A DNA stretch of 48,623 bases from Leyella stercorea DSM 18206. GTDB taxonomy: Bacteria > Bacteroidota > Bacteroidia > Bacteroidales > Bacteroidaceae. This document shows positions 22,951 through 32,306 of the stretch, piece after piece. The notes beneath the pieces were generated by a model. That model was given only the letters and a program-made list of their open reading frames with translations. It was not told the DNA's origin and searched no databases. Where the stretch lies: positions 1-48,623 of the forward strand of contig NZ_JH379399.1 in the NCBI RefSeq assembly GCF_000235885.1. The letters run 5' to 3'. Positions within the stretch are counted from its first letter, which is position 1, and each line of letters starts with the position of its first letter. A program made the position numbers and the translations under genes.

Positions 22951-23904
22951 ATGAAACATAAAAAACTATTGATAAGCCTCGGTGCGAGTCTTGTACTGTT
23001 GTTAGGCATCGTCACCGCAGCTTCGTTCTACCTTGTCGACTATGCCCTTGTGAGTGCTGAACGCGAGCGCAACTCCGATTTGGCACAGATAGAGAAGCGT
23101 TTCCCCGAACTGAAGTCGTGGGTAGACAGCTTGCAAGCCGTGGGCGCACTGCGCGATACGTTCGTTGTGATGCCCACAACGGGTAAGCGTGCCCATGCTT
23201 TGTTTGTTCGTTCGCCACGTGCGAAGGGGCGCACCGCCGTGCTTGTGCATGGCTATTGTGACAACGCCACACGTATGTTGCCCATCGCACGCATCTACAA
23301 TCGTGAGCTTGGGGCTAACGTGCTGCTGCCCGACCTCTATGCGCACGGACAGAGCGACGGCGACGCAATACAGATGGGGTGGAAGGATCGCCTCGACGTG
23401 CTGCACTGGATAAACCTGGCACCCGAACTGTTCCGCACCGAAGCCGACTCGATGCGCCTTGTGGTGCACGGCATCTCGATGGGTGCCGCTACGACGATGT
23501 GCGTCAGTGGCGAACAGACACCGCAGTATGTGAAGTGTTTCGTGGAGGACTGTGGATATACGAGCGTGTGGGACGAGTTCTCGAACGAAATATCTGCCCG
23601 CTTCTCGCTGCCCGACTTCCCACTGATGTACACTGCCTCGTGGCTTGTGCAGGTTAAGTACGGCTGGAACTTCAATGAGGCATCGCCACTGAAGCAGGTT
23701 GCGAAGTGCCAGAAGCCGATGCTCTTCATACACGGCGACAACGATACGTTCGTGCCCACCTGGATGGTGTATCCGCTCTACGAGGCGAAACCGCAACCCA
23801 AGGCACTCTGGATAGCGCACGGCAGCAAGCACGCCGATGCGTATGGCGACTACAAAGAGGAGTACACGCACAGAGTGCTGGAGTTCGTAAAGAAGTATAT
23901 GTAA
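22951..23904 (+). CDS. Membrane-anchored alpha/beta hydrolase
   Basis: A 317-aa protein with one N-terminal membrane helix (LLISLGASLVLLLGIVTAA). The hydrolase fold has the oxyanion region VLVHGYCDNATRM, the nucleophile elbow HGISMGAATT (Ser), the acid in FIHGDNDTFVP and the final His in GSKHADAY. This matches the YqkD/FrsA-like group of extracytoplasmic hydrolases. Substrate unknown. It converges on lpxB, leaving only 16 bp between them, filled by a T-rich simple repeat. Confidence 0.86.
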   Translation: MKHKKLLISLGASLVLLLGIVTAASFYLVDYALVSAERERNSDLAQIEKRFPELKSWVDSLQAVGALRDTFVVMPTTGKRAHALFVRSPRAKGRTAVLVHGYCDNATRMLPIARIYNRELGANVLLPDLYAHGQSDGDAIQMGWKDRLDVLHWINLAPELFRTEADSMRLVVHGISMGAATTMCVSGEQTPQYVKCFVEDCGYTSVWDEFSNEISARFSLPDFPLMYTASWLVQVKYGWNFNEASPLKQVAKCQKPMLFIHGDNDTFVPTWMVYPLYEAKPQPKALWIAHGSKHADAYGDYKEEYTHRVLEFVKKYM

Positions 23905-23920
23905 GAGTCTTTTTACTTTT

Positions 23921-25057
23921 TTACCTTTTTACTTTTAAAACTATTTCCTTCGCTGTGCGCTCCGACGGACTGTCTGCACCAATCTTCTGCCATACCTCCT
24001 CGTAGCCGGCAAGCATCTGCTGGCGTGGCTCGCCGTTGGGAAGCAGGCGTGTGAGTTGCTCGGCTACGTTAGCTTCAGAGAACGTGTTAGCCACTAATTC
24101 GGGCACCACCTCGCGGTCGGCGATGAGGTTGACAAGCGACACGTATTTCACCTTCAGCACCAACGGACGCAGCAGTCCCACCAGTTTGGGCAGCGCGGTG
24201 TTGTAGCACACCACCTGCGGAACGCGGAAGAGTGCCGTCTCGAGTGTAGCCGTGCCACTCGTGACGAGTGCCGTGTGGGCATGAGAAAGCAGAGCGTAGG
24301 TCTCACCGCGCACCACGCGCACGTTGCTTCCGCTGATGTGTGCGTCGTAGAACTCGGGTTCGATGCCTGGTGCCGCAGCAAGCACAAGCTGGTAGTCGGC
24401 GAAACGCTGCGCAGCAGCAATCATCTGTGGCAGTGTGCCCGCTATCTCCTGCTTTCTACTGCCGGCGAGCAACGCTATGATAGGACGCGCATCGAGCCCA
24501 TGCTGACGGCGGAAAGTGGCATCGTCTACGTTGTATGTAGTCTGGAACTGTCTTACCTCCTCAGCAGTAGGGTTGCCTACGTAATGGATGGGGTAGTGGT
24601 GCTTCTGTTCGAAGAACGGCACCTCGAACGGCAAAATAGAGAAAAGCTCGTCGACGTTGCGCTTAATCTCCTTGATGCGATACTCCTTCCATGCCCATAT
24701 CTTCGGTGAGATGTAATAATAAACGGGAATGTGCGTGTTGTTGTGCACGAACTTCGCAATCTTCAGGTTGAAGCCCGGATAGTCAACAAGTATCACTACG
24801 TCGGGCTGCCACTCCACGATGTCGCGCTTGCAGAACGCCATGTTGCGCAGAATTGTGCGCAAGTGGAGCAGTACGGCGATGATGCCCATATACGCCAAAT
24901 CGCGGTAGTGGCGCACACGTGTGCCTCCGACAGCCGACATCAGGTCGCCGCCGAAGAAGCGGAACTCCGCTGTGGGGTCTTCCTTGAGCAGAGCTTTCAT
25001 AAGATGCGAGGCGTGGAGGTCGCCCGATGCCTCGCCAACTATTAAGTAGTATTTCAT
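23921..25057 (-). CDS. lpxB: Lipid-A-disaccharide synthase
   Basis: A 378-aa glycosyltransferase (GT19) that joins UDP-2,3-diacylglucosamine and lipid X in lipid A synthesis, on the inner face of the membrane. GEASGDLHASHLMKAL at the N-terminus, YISPKIWAWKEYRIKEIK in the middle and the nucleotide-binding part ALLAGSRKQEI and ALVTSGTATLETAL are diagnostic. The length is normal. It shows that the organism makes an ordinary lipid A. It lies downstream of surE on the same strand, with a repeat cluster between them. Confidence 0.96.
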   Translation of the reverse strand: MKYYLIVGEASGDLHASHLMKALLKEDPTAEFRFFGGDLMSAVGGTRVRHYRDLAYMGIIAVLLHLRTILRNMAFCKRDIVEWQPDVVILVDYPGFNLKIAKFVHNNTHIPVYYYISPKIWAWKEYRIKEIKRNVDELFSILPFEVPFFEQKHHYPIHYVGNPTAEEVRQFQTTYNVDDATFRRQHGLDARPIIALLAGSRKQEIAGTLPQMIAAAQRFADYQLVLAAAPGIEPEFYDAHISGSNVRVVRGETYALLSHAHTALVTSGTATLETALFRVPQVVCYNTALPKLVGLLRPLVLKVKYVSLVNLIADREVVPELVANTFSEANVAEQLTRLLPNGEPRQQMLAGYEEVWQKIGADSPSERTAKEIVLKVKR

Positions 25058-25076
25058 GATTTTTTTTAGGTGGTGT

Positions 25077-25185
25077 TTAAGCCGAGGGCAGGTGGCGTTT
25101 AAGCCGAACTAAGCCTCTTTAAGGGTGTGTTTAAGCCGAACTAAGCCTCTTTAAGCCTTTCTAAGCCTTTGCTAACTAAGCCCTC
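25077..25185. repeat. AAGCCGAACTAAGCCT repeat cluster, copy 2
   Basis: GTTTAAGCCGAACTAAGCCT appears twice about 37 bp apart, with CTTTAAGCCTTTCTAAGCC after it. It is the same family as 18964-19064. It fills the lpxB-surE gap of about 150 bp; I see no gene there. Confidence 0.75.
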
Positions 25186-25210
25186 CACGATGGGGAGGGT
25201 TGGGAGGGGC

Positions 25211-25978
25211 TCAAAACTTGTTTTGCCAGTTGCGCAGCAGGTCATAATCCGTAACATCGATGCGTGTCGGTGTGATGGATATGTAGCCATGTGTGAGCGC
25301 CCAGTTGTCTGTGTCCTCCTGCTCCGGCTCGTCGTTGCGGTAGGAGCCAGTCATCCAATAGTAGTCGTAGCCGTGCGGATGGCGCTGTTTTACGCATTCG
25401 TTGTACCATGTGCCCATAGCCATACGACATACTTTTATGCCCTTAAACTCAGTGAGTTTCGGGAAGTTTACGTTCAGGCACACGCCCTTGGGCAGACCCT
25501 CGCTGAGCACCTTTTGCACAATCTGACGCACATACGGGCGCAGCGGCTCGAAGTCGGCATCCGAAGAGAAGTCGCAGAGCGAGAAACCGATAGACGGGAT
25601 GTACTTCATGCAACCCTCAAGTGTCACACCCATTGTGCCGCTATAGTGAACATTTACCGAAGCGTTGTCGCCGTGGTTGATGCCGCCCAAAATCATGTCG
25701 GGTAGGCGGTCAGCGAATAGCTCCTGCAGCGCAATCTTCACGCAGTCGACCGGTGTGCCGTTGCACGACCACATCTGCATACCCACCTCGTCGCGGCGCA
25801 GCTTGAGGCGTAGCGGAACTGTGGCAGAGAACGCCGTGGCGAAGCCCGATCGAGCCGATTCGGGAGCGCATACGATGATGTCGGCAATGTCGCGCAGCAT
25901 GTCAATGAGCGAGTTTATACCCTTGGCATGATAGCCGTCGTCGTTAGAAATCAGTATCAATGGCTTTTTCGTATTCAT
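25211..25978 (-). CDS. surE: 5'/3'-nucleotidase SurE
   Basis: A 255-aa phosphatase that removes phosphate from nucleoside monophosphates. The N-terminal motif ISNDDGYHAKGINSL carries the metal-binding Asp pair, and GINHGDNASVNVHYSGTMGV is the second signature with the metal-binding Asn. The length is usual. It faces parA divergently across 99 bp. A minus-strand TACTTTTG (26008-26001) is the likely -7 box. This surE-parA arrangement is typical of Bacteroidales. Confidence 0.95.
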   Translation of the reverse strand: MNTKKPLILISNDDGYHAKGINSLIDMLRDIADIIVCAPESARSGFATAFSATVPLRLKLRRDEVGMQMWSCNGTPVDCVKIALQELFADRLPDMILGGINHGDNASVNVHYSGTMGVTLEGCMKYIPSIGFSLCDFSSDADFEPLRPYVRQIVQKVLSEGLPKGVCLNVNFPKLTEFKGIKVCRMAMGTWYNECVKQRHPHGYDYYWMTGSYRNDEPEQEDTDNWALTHGYISITPTRIDVTDYDLLRNWQNKF

Positions 25979-26000
25979 AATTTTGGTTTTATTTCTTATG

Positions 26001-26057
26001 CAAAAGTACGAAAAAAGGTTTAAACGAGCCTATTCTCATATAAAATATGTACCTTTG
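26001..26057. promoter_or_regulatory. Divergent -7 boxes for surE and parA
   Basis: TACTTTTG on the minus strand (26008-26001) faces surE. TACCTTTG on the plus strand (26050-26057) lies 20 nt before the parA start codon. The -33 boxes are weak. Confidence 0.55.
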
Positions 26058-26077
26058 CCGAATAATTTTGACTTCAA

Positions 26078-26887
26078 ATGGGAAAGATAATAGCATTGGC
26101 CAACCAAAAAGGTGGCGTAGGCAAGACAACAACAACAATAAACTTGGCAGCATCGCTCGCTACATTCGAAAAGACGGTGCTCGTGGTGGACGCAGACCCG
26201 CAGGCAAATGCGTCGAGCGGACTTGGTGTGGACATCAAGGAGATTGACTGCTCGCTCTACGAGTGCATCATCGATCATGCTGACGTACACGATGCTGTCT
26301 ACACCACCGACATCAACGGGCTCGACGTCATTCCCAGCCATATTGACCTCGTTGGAGCTGAGATCGAGATGCTCAACCTGAAGAACCGCGAGCGCGTTAT
26401 CAAGAATATGCTCGACCAGATACGCGACGACTACGACTATATACTTATCGACTGCAGTCCGTCGCTCGGACTCATCACCGTGAATGCCCTCACCGCAGCC
26501 GACTCGGTCATCATTCCCGTGCAGTGCGAGTACTTCGCACTCGAAGGCATTACAAAGCTCCTCAACACCATTAAGATTATAAAGAGTAAGCTCAATCCGG
26601 CGTTGGAGATAGAAGGCTTCCTGCTCACCATGTACGATAGTCGTCTGCGCCTCGCCAATCAGATATACGACGAGGTGAAGCGACACTTCCAAGAACTTGT
26701 GTTCAAGACTGTCATACAACGCAACGTGAAGCTCAGCGAGAGTCCGAGTCATGGACTCCCCGTAATACTTTACGATGCCGACTCGGCAGGGTCGAAGAAC
26801 CACTTGGCACTCGCCAAGGAAATAATCAACAAAAACGAAAAAAGAGTAAACAAACAAGACGATGGCAGTACACAAGAAATACAATAG
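26078..26887 (+). CDS. parA: Chromosome-partitioning ATPase ParA (Soj)
   Basis: A 269-aa ParA ATPase. The deviant Walker A motif ANQKGGVGKTTTT is at residues 8-20, and YDYILIDCSPSLGLIT holds Walker B and the following switch. It forms a dynamic dimer on the nucleoid and moves ParB-parS complexes to the cell quarters. The gene overlaps parB by 26 bp, which is typical for the chromosomal pair. The conserved context, surE-parA-parB, makes the chromosomal role nearly sure and speaks against a plasmid origin. Confidence 0.96.
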   Translation: MGKIIALANQKGGVGKTTTTINLAASLATFEKTVLVVDADPQANASSGLGVDIKEIDCSLYECIIDHADVHDAVYTTDINGLDVIPSHIDLVGAEIEMLNLKNRERVIKNMLDQIRDDYDYILIDCSPSLGLITVNALTAADSVIIPVQCEYFALEGITKLLNTIKIIKSKLNPALEIEGFLLTMYDSRLRLANQIYDEVKRHFQELVFKTVIQRNVKLSESPSHGLPVILYDADSAGSKNHLALAKEIINKNEKRVNKQDDGSTQEIQ

Positions 26888-27782
26888 AAGCGTATTAGGA
26901 CGCGGACTCGACGAGATAGAAGGCGGACGCGGACTCGACGCTCTTATCGACACCGGTGGTGTGCGCACGCAAGGTACGTCCACAATCAATGAAATTCCGC
27001 TCAGCCAAATAGAAGCAAACCCCAATCAGCCCCGCCGCGACTTCGACCCTGAAGCACTGCAGGAGTTGGCTAACAGCATCAGTGAAATAGGTATTATTCA
27101 GCCTATCACGCTGCGTCAGGTGTCTGACGACCGCTTCCAGATTATCGCCGGCGAGCGTCGTTGGCGTGCTTCGCAGATGGCAGGACTCACAGCGATTCCG
27201 GCTTACATACGCACCATCGCCGACGAGAACGTTATGGAGATGGCTCTCGTTGAGAATATACAACGCGAAGACCTCAATGCCATAGAGATAGCACTCGCCT
27301 ACGAACATCTGCTCGATGCCGACGGAATGACGCAAGAGAAGGTGTCGGAGCGTGTAGGAAAGAGCCGCACAGCCATTACCAACTATCTGCGTCTGCTCCG
27401 TCTGCCGGCTCAGGTGCAGATAGCCCTGCAGAAGAAAGAGATAGACATGGGACATGCTCGTGCCATCTTGGCAATCGATTCGCCATCGTTGCAGATAAAG
27501 CTCTTCAACGAAGTGCTCAAGAACGGCTACTCCGTACGCAAGGTGGAGGAGATGGCACAGATGCTGAAGAATGGAGAGGACGTGAACAGTGGCTCGAAGA
27601 AGATTGTGGCAAAGTCGAAGCTTCCAGAGGAGTACAACGCGCTGCGCACCCACCTCTCCGAATTCTTGCAAACGAAAGTGCAGATGACATGCTCGCCGAA
27701 AGGCAAGGGAAAGATAACCATTCCTTTCGCCAACGAAGAGGAGTTGGAGCATATCATGGCTGTGTTCGATAAGATGAAGTAA
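26862..27782 (+). CDS. parB: Chromosome-partitioning protein ParB (Spo0J)
   Basis: A 306-aa CTP-dependent DNA clamp. The N-terminal region LGRGLDEI is the peptide that touches ParA. ANPNQPRRDF and IIAGERRWRASQMAGL (CTP-binding GERRxRA) form the ParB/Srx fold. KVSERVGKSRTAITNYLRLL is the helix-turn-helix that reads parS, and the C-terminal 50 residues form the dimer domain. A good parS was not found in this window. Confidence 0.96.
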   Translation: MAVHKKYNRSVLGRGLDEIEGGRGLDALIDTGGVRTQGTSTINEIPLSQIEANPNQPRRDFDPEALQELANSISEIGIIQPITLRQVSDDRFQIIAGERRWRASQMAGLTAIPAYIRTIADENVMEMALVENIQREDLNAIEIALAYEHLLDADGMTQEKVSERVGKSRTAITNYLRLLRLPAQVQIALQKKEIDMGHARAILAIDSPSLQIKLFNEVLKNGYSVRKVEEMAQMLKNGEDVNSGSKKIVAKSKLPEEYNALRTHLSEFLQTKVQMTCSPKGKGKITIPFANEEELEHIMAVFDKMK

Positions 27783-27828
27783 ACGTTCTGTGCGTTACTT
27801 GTAGATAAACAAATCATAAAGAAGAACA

Positions 27829-28527
27829 GTGAAAAAGGACATTACATATATATTACAAACATTGACACTTACTGCGTTTCTGCTGCTGTTCGGTACAACG
27901 GCAAAGGCGCAAGAGCAGGTCGTAGCTGATAGTATGGATGTTCAGTTCACGTCTATAAAAGCCGATAGCATCTTCGTAGCCAGCGACACCATCATAGGCA
28001 AGCCTAAGCGCGACTGGAGCACGTGGCGACCCAACCCGAAGCGTGCAATGTGGCTCGCTATTGTCCTGCCTGGTGCCGGACAGATATACAACCGCAAGTA
28101 TTGGAAACTGCCGATCGTGTATGGCGGATTCGTTGGTTGCGCCTATGCCATGCGTTGGAACAACCAGATGTATTCCGACTATTCGCAGGCGTATCTCGAC
28201 TTGATGGACGACGACCCGAACACGCAGAGCTATAATCAGTTCTTGCATCTCGGAGCGAAGATTGACGAGACAAACATACAACGCTATCAACAACTCTTCA
28301 AGAAACGTAAGGACAAGTTTCGTCGTTGGCGCGACCTGAGCTTCTTCTGCTTGGTGGGAGTCTACGCACTCTCCATCATCGATGCCTACGTCGATGCATC
28401 GCTCTCCGAGTTCGATATCTCGAAAGACTTGAGCTTGAGGGTGGAGCCTACGATACTCAACAACGACCGCGAAAGAAATCCGTTCAAGGCTAATAGCTTG
28501 GGATTGAGTTGTAGCCTGAATTTCTAA
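27829..28527 (+). CDS. DUF5683 family membrane protein
   Basis: A 232-aa protein starting with GTG 27829. An N-terminal hydrophobic segment (LQTLTLTAFLLLFGTTA) ends near AKAQ and is a signal peptide. From residue 64 on, DWSTWRPNPKRAMWLAIVLP and GAGQIYNRKYWKLPIVYGGF are the hallmarks of DUF5683, where P-GxGQxYN-KxWK precedes membrane helices. A last helix is near FFCLVGVYALSIIDAYVDAS. Function unknown; it is found in this place between parB and a MltD-like gene in many Bacteroidales, so it may assist envelope or wall work. Confidence 0.85.
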   Translation: MKKDITYILQTLTLTAFLLLFGTTAKAQEQVVADSMDVQFTSIKADSIFVASDTIIGKPKRDWSTWRPNPKRAMWLAIVLPGAGQIYNRKYWKLPIVYGGFVGCAYAMRWNNQMYSDYSQAYLDLMDDDPNTQSYNQFLHLGAKIDETNIQRYQQLFKKRKDKFRRWRDLSFFCLVGVYALSIIDAYVDASLSEFDISKDLSLRVEPTILNNDRERNPFKANSLGLSCSLNF

Positions 28528-28543
28528 AGACAAACAAACGAAT

Positions 28544-29869
28544 ATGAATAAATCACTGATACTTATAGCCGCAGCATTTTTCGGCTTTACCAGTCTGGCT
28601 CTCGCGCAGAGCGAGAATAATGACGACGAAATCGTTATAACCGATGCTCATGGTAAGCAGGAGGTTATCGACCTGCCCGAGGCACTTACCAACGATTATG
28701 ATAGTCTGCTCAACAACTACAATAGCAAGACCTATCTGCATGTTAACTTCGACTGCAACATGCCCGATGTGAACCCCGTGTATAGTGCGGAGGTGTATAA
28801 AGAACGTCTGAGCCGTATGCCGACAATCATTGAGATGCCATACAATGATGTCGTACAGAAATTCATAGACCGTTACAGCGGACGCTTGCGCCGCTCGGTG
28901 AGCGTTATGCTCGGCGCACAGAACTTCTATATGCCTATATTCGAGGAGGCACTCGAGTCTTACGGCTTGCCGCTCGAACTGAAATATCTGCCAGTGATAG
29001 AGTCAGCACTCAACCCGAACGCCGTTTCGCGCGTCGGTGCCACTGGTCTGTGGCAGTTTATGATTACTACCGGCAAGAAGTATGGCTTGGAGGTGAACTC
29101 GCTTGTCGACGAGCGTCGCGACCCCGTGCGTGCATCGTACGCCGCAGCTCACTACCTGCGCGACCTCTATAAGATATTCGGCGATTGGAACCTTGTCATA
29201 GCAGCCTACAACTGCGGACCAGAAGCCATTAACCGAGCCATCCATCGCTCAAACGGCGAGAAGGACTATTGGCGCATCTATCCCTATCTGCCGAAGGAGA
29301 CCCGTGGCTATGTTCCGGCGTTCATCGCCGCCAACTATATTATGAACTACTACTGCGAGCACAACATCTGTCCGATGCGTGCCGACTTGCCCGTGAAGAC
29401 CGACACCGTGGTAGTCAACCGCGATGTACACTTCGAGCAGGTGGCTAAGGTGCTTGGTATGGATGTCGACCAGGTGAAGCAGCTCAACCCACAGTATCGT
29501 CGCAATGTGGTTAACGGCAGAACGAAACCGTCAGCACTGCGCCTGCCCGTGGCTATGGTGGGCAATTTCATCGATAACGAAGACTCTATCTACGCCTATC
29601 GCCCTGACGAACTGCTCACAAAACGACTTGAGGTGGCTGTGAACACAGAGACCCCAACCGTGTCGTACCGCTCTAAAGGCAGAGGTAGACACAGTAAATC
29701 GAGAACACGTAGAGGCTCGAATGGCCGTCGTAGGAGCGTGACTATACGCCAAGGCGACACACTCTCTGAAATCGCACGCCGTAGTGGAACAACAGTGAGC
29801 AAACTGAAGCGACTGAATAATATCAGCGGTACTAATATCCGTGCAGGCAAGAAGCTCCGCGTCAAGTAG
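28544..29869 (+). CDS. mltD: Membrane-bound lytic murein transglycosylase D-like, with LysM
   Basis: A 441-aa exported protein with a signal peptide ending near ALAQ. The SLT catalytic domain (residues about 120-270) carries LPVIESALNPNAVSRVGATG, with the catalytic Glu in VIES, and LWQFMITTGKKYGL. A degenerate LysM region follows around VNRDVHFEQVAKVLGMD. A clear C-terminal LysM is VTIRQGDTLSEIARRSGTTV. It cleaves peptidoglycan with formation of 1,6-anhydromuramic ends. It starts 16 bp after the DUF5683 gene. The basic stretch KGRGRHSKSRTRRGSNGRRR before the last LysM may bind the wall. Confidence 0.92.
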   Translation: MNKSLILIAAAFFGFTSLALAQSENNDDEIVITDAHGKQEVIDLPEALTNDYDSLLNNYNSKTYLHVNFDCNMPDVNPVYSAEVYKERLSRMPTIIEMPYNDVVQKFIDRYSGRLRRSVSVMLGAQNFYMPIFEEALESYGLPLELKYLPVIESALNPNAVSRVGATGLWQFMITTGKKYGLEVNSLVDERRDPVRASYAAAHYLRDLYKIFGDWNLVIAAYNCGPEAINRAIHRSNGEKDYWRIYPYLPKETRGYVPAFIAANYIMNYYCEHNICPMRADLPVKTDTVVVNRDVHFEQVAKVLGMDVDQVKQLNPQYRRNVVNGRTKPSALRLPVAMVGNFIDNEDSIYAYRPDELLTKRLEVAVNTETPTVSYRSKGRGRHSKSRTRRGSNGRRRSVTIRQGDTLSEIARRSGTTVSKLKRLNNISGTNIRAGKKLRVK

Positions 29870-29939
29870 TAATGATGCGGAAGTCTTCCTACTGCTGCAT
29901 ACATATATATACCTTATTAATATATAGGAGACCTAAATC

Positions 29940-32216
29940 ATGGACGACCAAAATCTGAAAGACAAGCAGCGTGAGCTTGCTGATGACCAAATGATTGAAC
30001 AAGCCTTCAAGGAAGTACTTGATATATACGTGGCATCGCGTCACCGAAAGAAGGTAGACATAATAACAAAGGCGTTCAACTTCGCACGACAGGCGCACAA
30101 AGGTGTGCGCCGGTTGTCGGGCGAACCATATATTATGCACCCTATCGCCGTGGCTCGCATCGCCGTAGAGGAGATGGGACTCGGCTCTACAAGTATCTGC
30201 GCCGCACTCTTGCACGATGTAGTGGAGGACACCGACTACACCGTAGAGGATATCTCGAACATCTTTGGCGAGAAGATAGCGCAGATTGTAGACGGACTGA
30301 CAAAGATCTCGGGCGGTATCTTTGGCGACAAGGCATCAGCGCAGGCTGAGAACTTCAAGAAGTTGCTGCTCACGATGAGCGACGACATACGTGTCATCCT
30401 TATCAAGATATGCGACCGTCTGCACAATATGCGCACGCTACAATCGCAGCCTGCCAATAAGCAGTATAAGATTGCAGGCGAAACGCTTTACATCTATGCT
30501 CCGCTTGCCAACCGCTTAGGTTTGAACAAGATAAAGACCGAACTTGAAGACCTCTCGTTCCGCTACGAACATCCGGAGGAATACGATTATATAAAAGGAA
30601 AACTTGCAGATACGCAAGCGCAGCGCGATGTGCTCTTTGAAAACTTCACCGCTCCGATACGTGCTGCCCTCGACAAGATGGGCATCAAGTATGATCTGAA
30701 GGCGCGTGTGAAGAGTCCTTATTCTATTTGGAATAAGATGCAGAACAAGCACGTCACCTTCGACGAAATCTACGATATTCTTGCTGTACGTATAATTTAT
30801 ACGCCGAAGGAACGCTCGGAGGAAATCAACGAGTGCTTCAAGATATACGTCGCAATCAGTCAGATATATAAGTCGCACCCCGACCGTTTGCGCGACTGGG
30901 TGAACCACCCGAAGGCGAACGGCTATCAGGCTCTGCACGTGACGCTCATGTCGAAGCAGGGTAAATGGATAGAGGTGCAGATACGTTCCGACCACATGGA
31001 CGAGGTGGCAGAGCAGGGCTTCGCTGCCCACTGGAAGTATAAGGAGCAGGGACTGGAGTCGAGCGTAGAGACTGTTGATGAAGATTCGGAACTCAACAAC
31101 TGGCTCTCTACTATCAAGGAAATCCTCGACGACCCACAGCCCGACGCAATGGATTTCCTCGATACCATCAAGCTGAACCTCTTTGCAAGCGAGATATTCG
31201 TGTTCACACCGAAGGGCGAAATAAAGACAATGCCTGCACAGTGTACAGCTCTCGACTTCGCTTTTCAGATACACACCTTCCTCGGTTCGCACTGCATCGG
31301 CGCAAAGGTGAACCACAAACTCGTGCCACTGAGCCACAAGCTGCAGAGCGGCGATCAGGTGGAGATACTCTCCTCTAAGTCGCAGCATGTGCAGGCGTCG
31401 TGGATAAACTTCGTGTTTACGGCAAAGGCGAAGCAGAAGATTATGGCGATATTGCGTCGCGACAATCGCGAGTTGCAGAAACGTGGCGAACAGATACTTG
31501 ATGAGTGGTTGCGCAAGAACGAGCTTGAGATGACTACCCCCGTGCTCAATAAACTCTGCGATCTGCATGAGGCGAAGAAGCATGAGGACCTCTTCTTGAT
31601 GCTCGGCAAGCGTTCTGTCTTGCTCGGTGATAAGGATTTAGACGAACTGCGTGAACGTAAAACCGATCAAAATGGCGGTTGGCGCAAGTTCGTGCCGTTT
31701 CTCAAGAAGGGCGATAATAAGGAGGGTAAGAAGCCCCAACTGTTTGTTGTTGGCGAGGGCTTTAATAAGAAGAAGCCTGTCGTTATCAATGAGGAGAATA
31801 TATCGCAATACATCTTCCCAACATGCTGCCACGCCATACCGGGCGATGACATCATGGGATATATCGATAACAAGAACCGCATAGAAATTCACCGTCGCGA
31901 CTGCAGTGTGGCTTCAAAGTTGAAGGCAAGCTTTGGCAACCGCATCCTTGATGCGAAGTGGGATATGCATAAGGTGATGTTCTTCGATGCTACAATCGAG
32001 TTGCGTGGCATCGACCGCAAGGGTATGCTGCGCGAGATATCAGAGGTCATATCTGACAAGCTCGATGTCAATATGCACCGCATCACAATCTCGAGTGAGG
32101 ATGGTATCTTCGACGGCACCATTGAGATTCGCGTTCACGATCGCAGCGAGGTTAGCGTCATCATGGATGAGCTAAAGAAGATTGAAGACCTCAAAGAGGT
32201 GCTACAGATATTATAA
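29940..32216 (+). CDS. relA/spoT: Bifunctional (p)ppGpp synthetase/hydrolase
   Basis: A 758-aa long RSH enzyme. Near residue 90, ALLHDVVEDTDYTVEDI is the HD hydrolase motif (HDxxED), intact, so hydrolysis is expected. The synthetase domain has RVKSPYSIWNKMQ, GYQALHVTLM and WIEVQIRSDHMDEVAEQGFA. Then comes TGS (EIFVFTPKGEIKTMPAQCTA), a Zn-finger-like helical part with CCHAIPGDDIMGY, and a C-terminal ACT domain (IELRGIDRKGMLREISEVIS). It makes and degrades the alarmone (p)ppGpp in stringent response. It closes the conserved cluster and ends with a terminator. Confidence 0.96.
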   Translation: MDDQNLKDKQRELADDQMIEQAFKEVLDIYVASRHRKKVDIITKAFNFARQAHKGVRRLSGEPYIMHPIAVARIAVEEMGLGSTSICAALLHDVVEDTDYTVEDISNIFGEKIAQIVDGLTKISGGIFGDKASAQAENFKKLLLTMSDDIRVILIKICDRLHNMRTLQSQPANKQYKIAGETLYIYAPLANRLGLNKIKTELEDLSFRYEHPEEYDYIKGKLADTQAQRDVLFENFTAPIRAALDKMGIKYDLKARVKSPYSIWNKMQNKHVTFDEIYDILAVRIIYTPKERSEEINECFKIYVAISQIYKSHPDRLRDWVNHPKANGYQALHVTLMSKQGKWIEVQIRSDHMDEVAEQGFAAHWKYKEQGLESSVETVDEDSELNNWLSTIKEILDDPQPDAMDFLDTIKLNLFASEIFVFTPKGEIKTMPAQCTALDFAFQIHTFLGSHCIGAKVNHKLVPLSHKLQSGDQVEILSSKSQHVQASWINFVFTAKAKQKIMAILRRDNRELQKRGEQILDEWLRKNELEMTTPVLNKLCDLHEAKKHEDLFLMLGKRSVLLGDKDLDELRERKTDQNGGWRKFVPFLKKGDNKEGKKPQLFVVGEGFNKKKPVVINEENISQYIFPTCCHAIPGDDIMGYIDNKNRIEIHRRDCSVASKLKASFGNRILDAKWDMHKVMFFDATIELRGIDRKGMLREISEVISDKLDVNMHRITISSEDGIFDGTIEIRVHDRSEVSVIMDELKKIEDLKEVLQIL

Positions 32217-32220
32217 ATAT

Positions 32221-32262
32221 AAAATCCGCAATGCTTGTTGATTAGCATTGCGGATTTTTTTT
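32221..32262 (+). terminator. Terminator of the relA/spoT gene
   Basis: ATCCGCAATGCT and AGCATTGCGGAT form a 12-bp stem with an 8-nt loop (TGTTGATT), followed by eight T. Confidence 0.9.
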
Positions 32263-32306
32263 ATGCGTTTTTGCCAGAGAAGGCATTCAAAGTGTACTTT
32301 CGTGAC

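Noticed and set aside
26078..27782. Plasmid-type partition genes, sign of an integrated element
   Set aside because: The context surE, parA-parB, DUF5683, mltD, relA is the usual chromosomal order in Bacteroidales, and the base composition equals the background.
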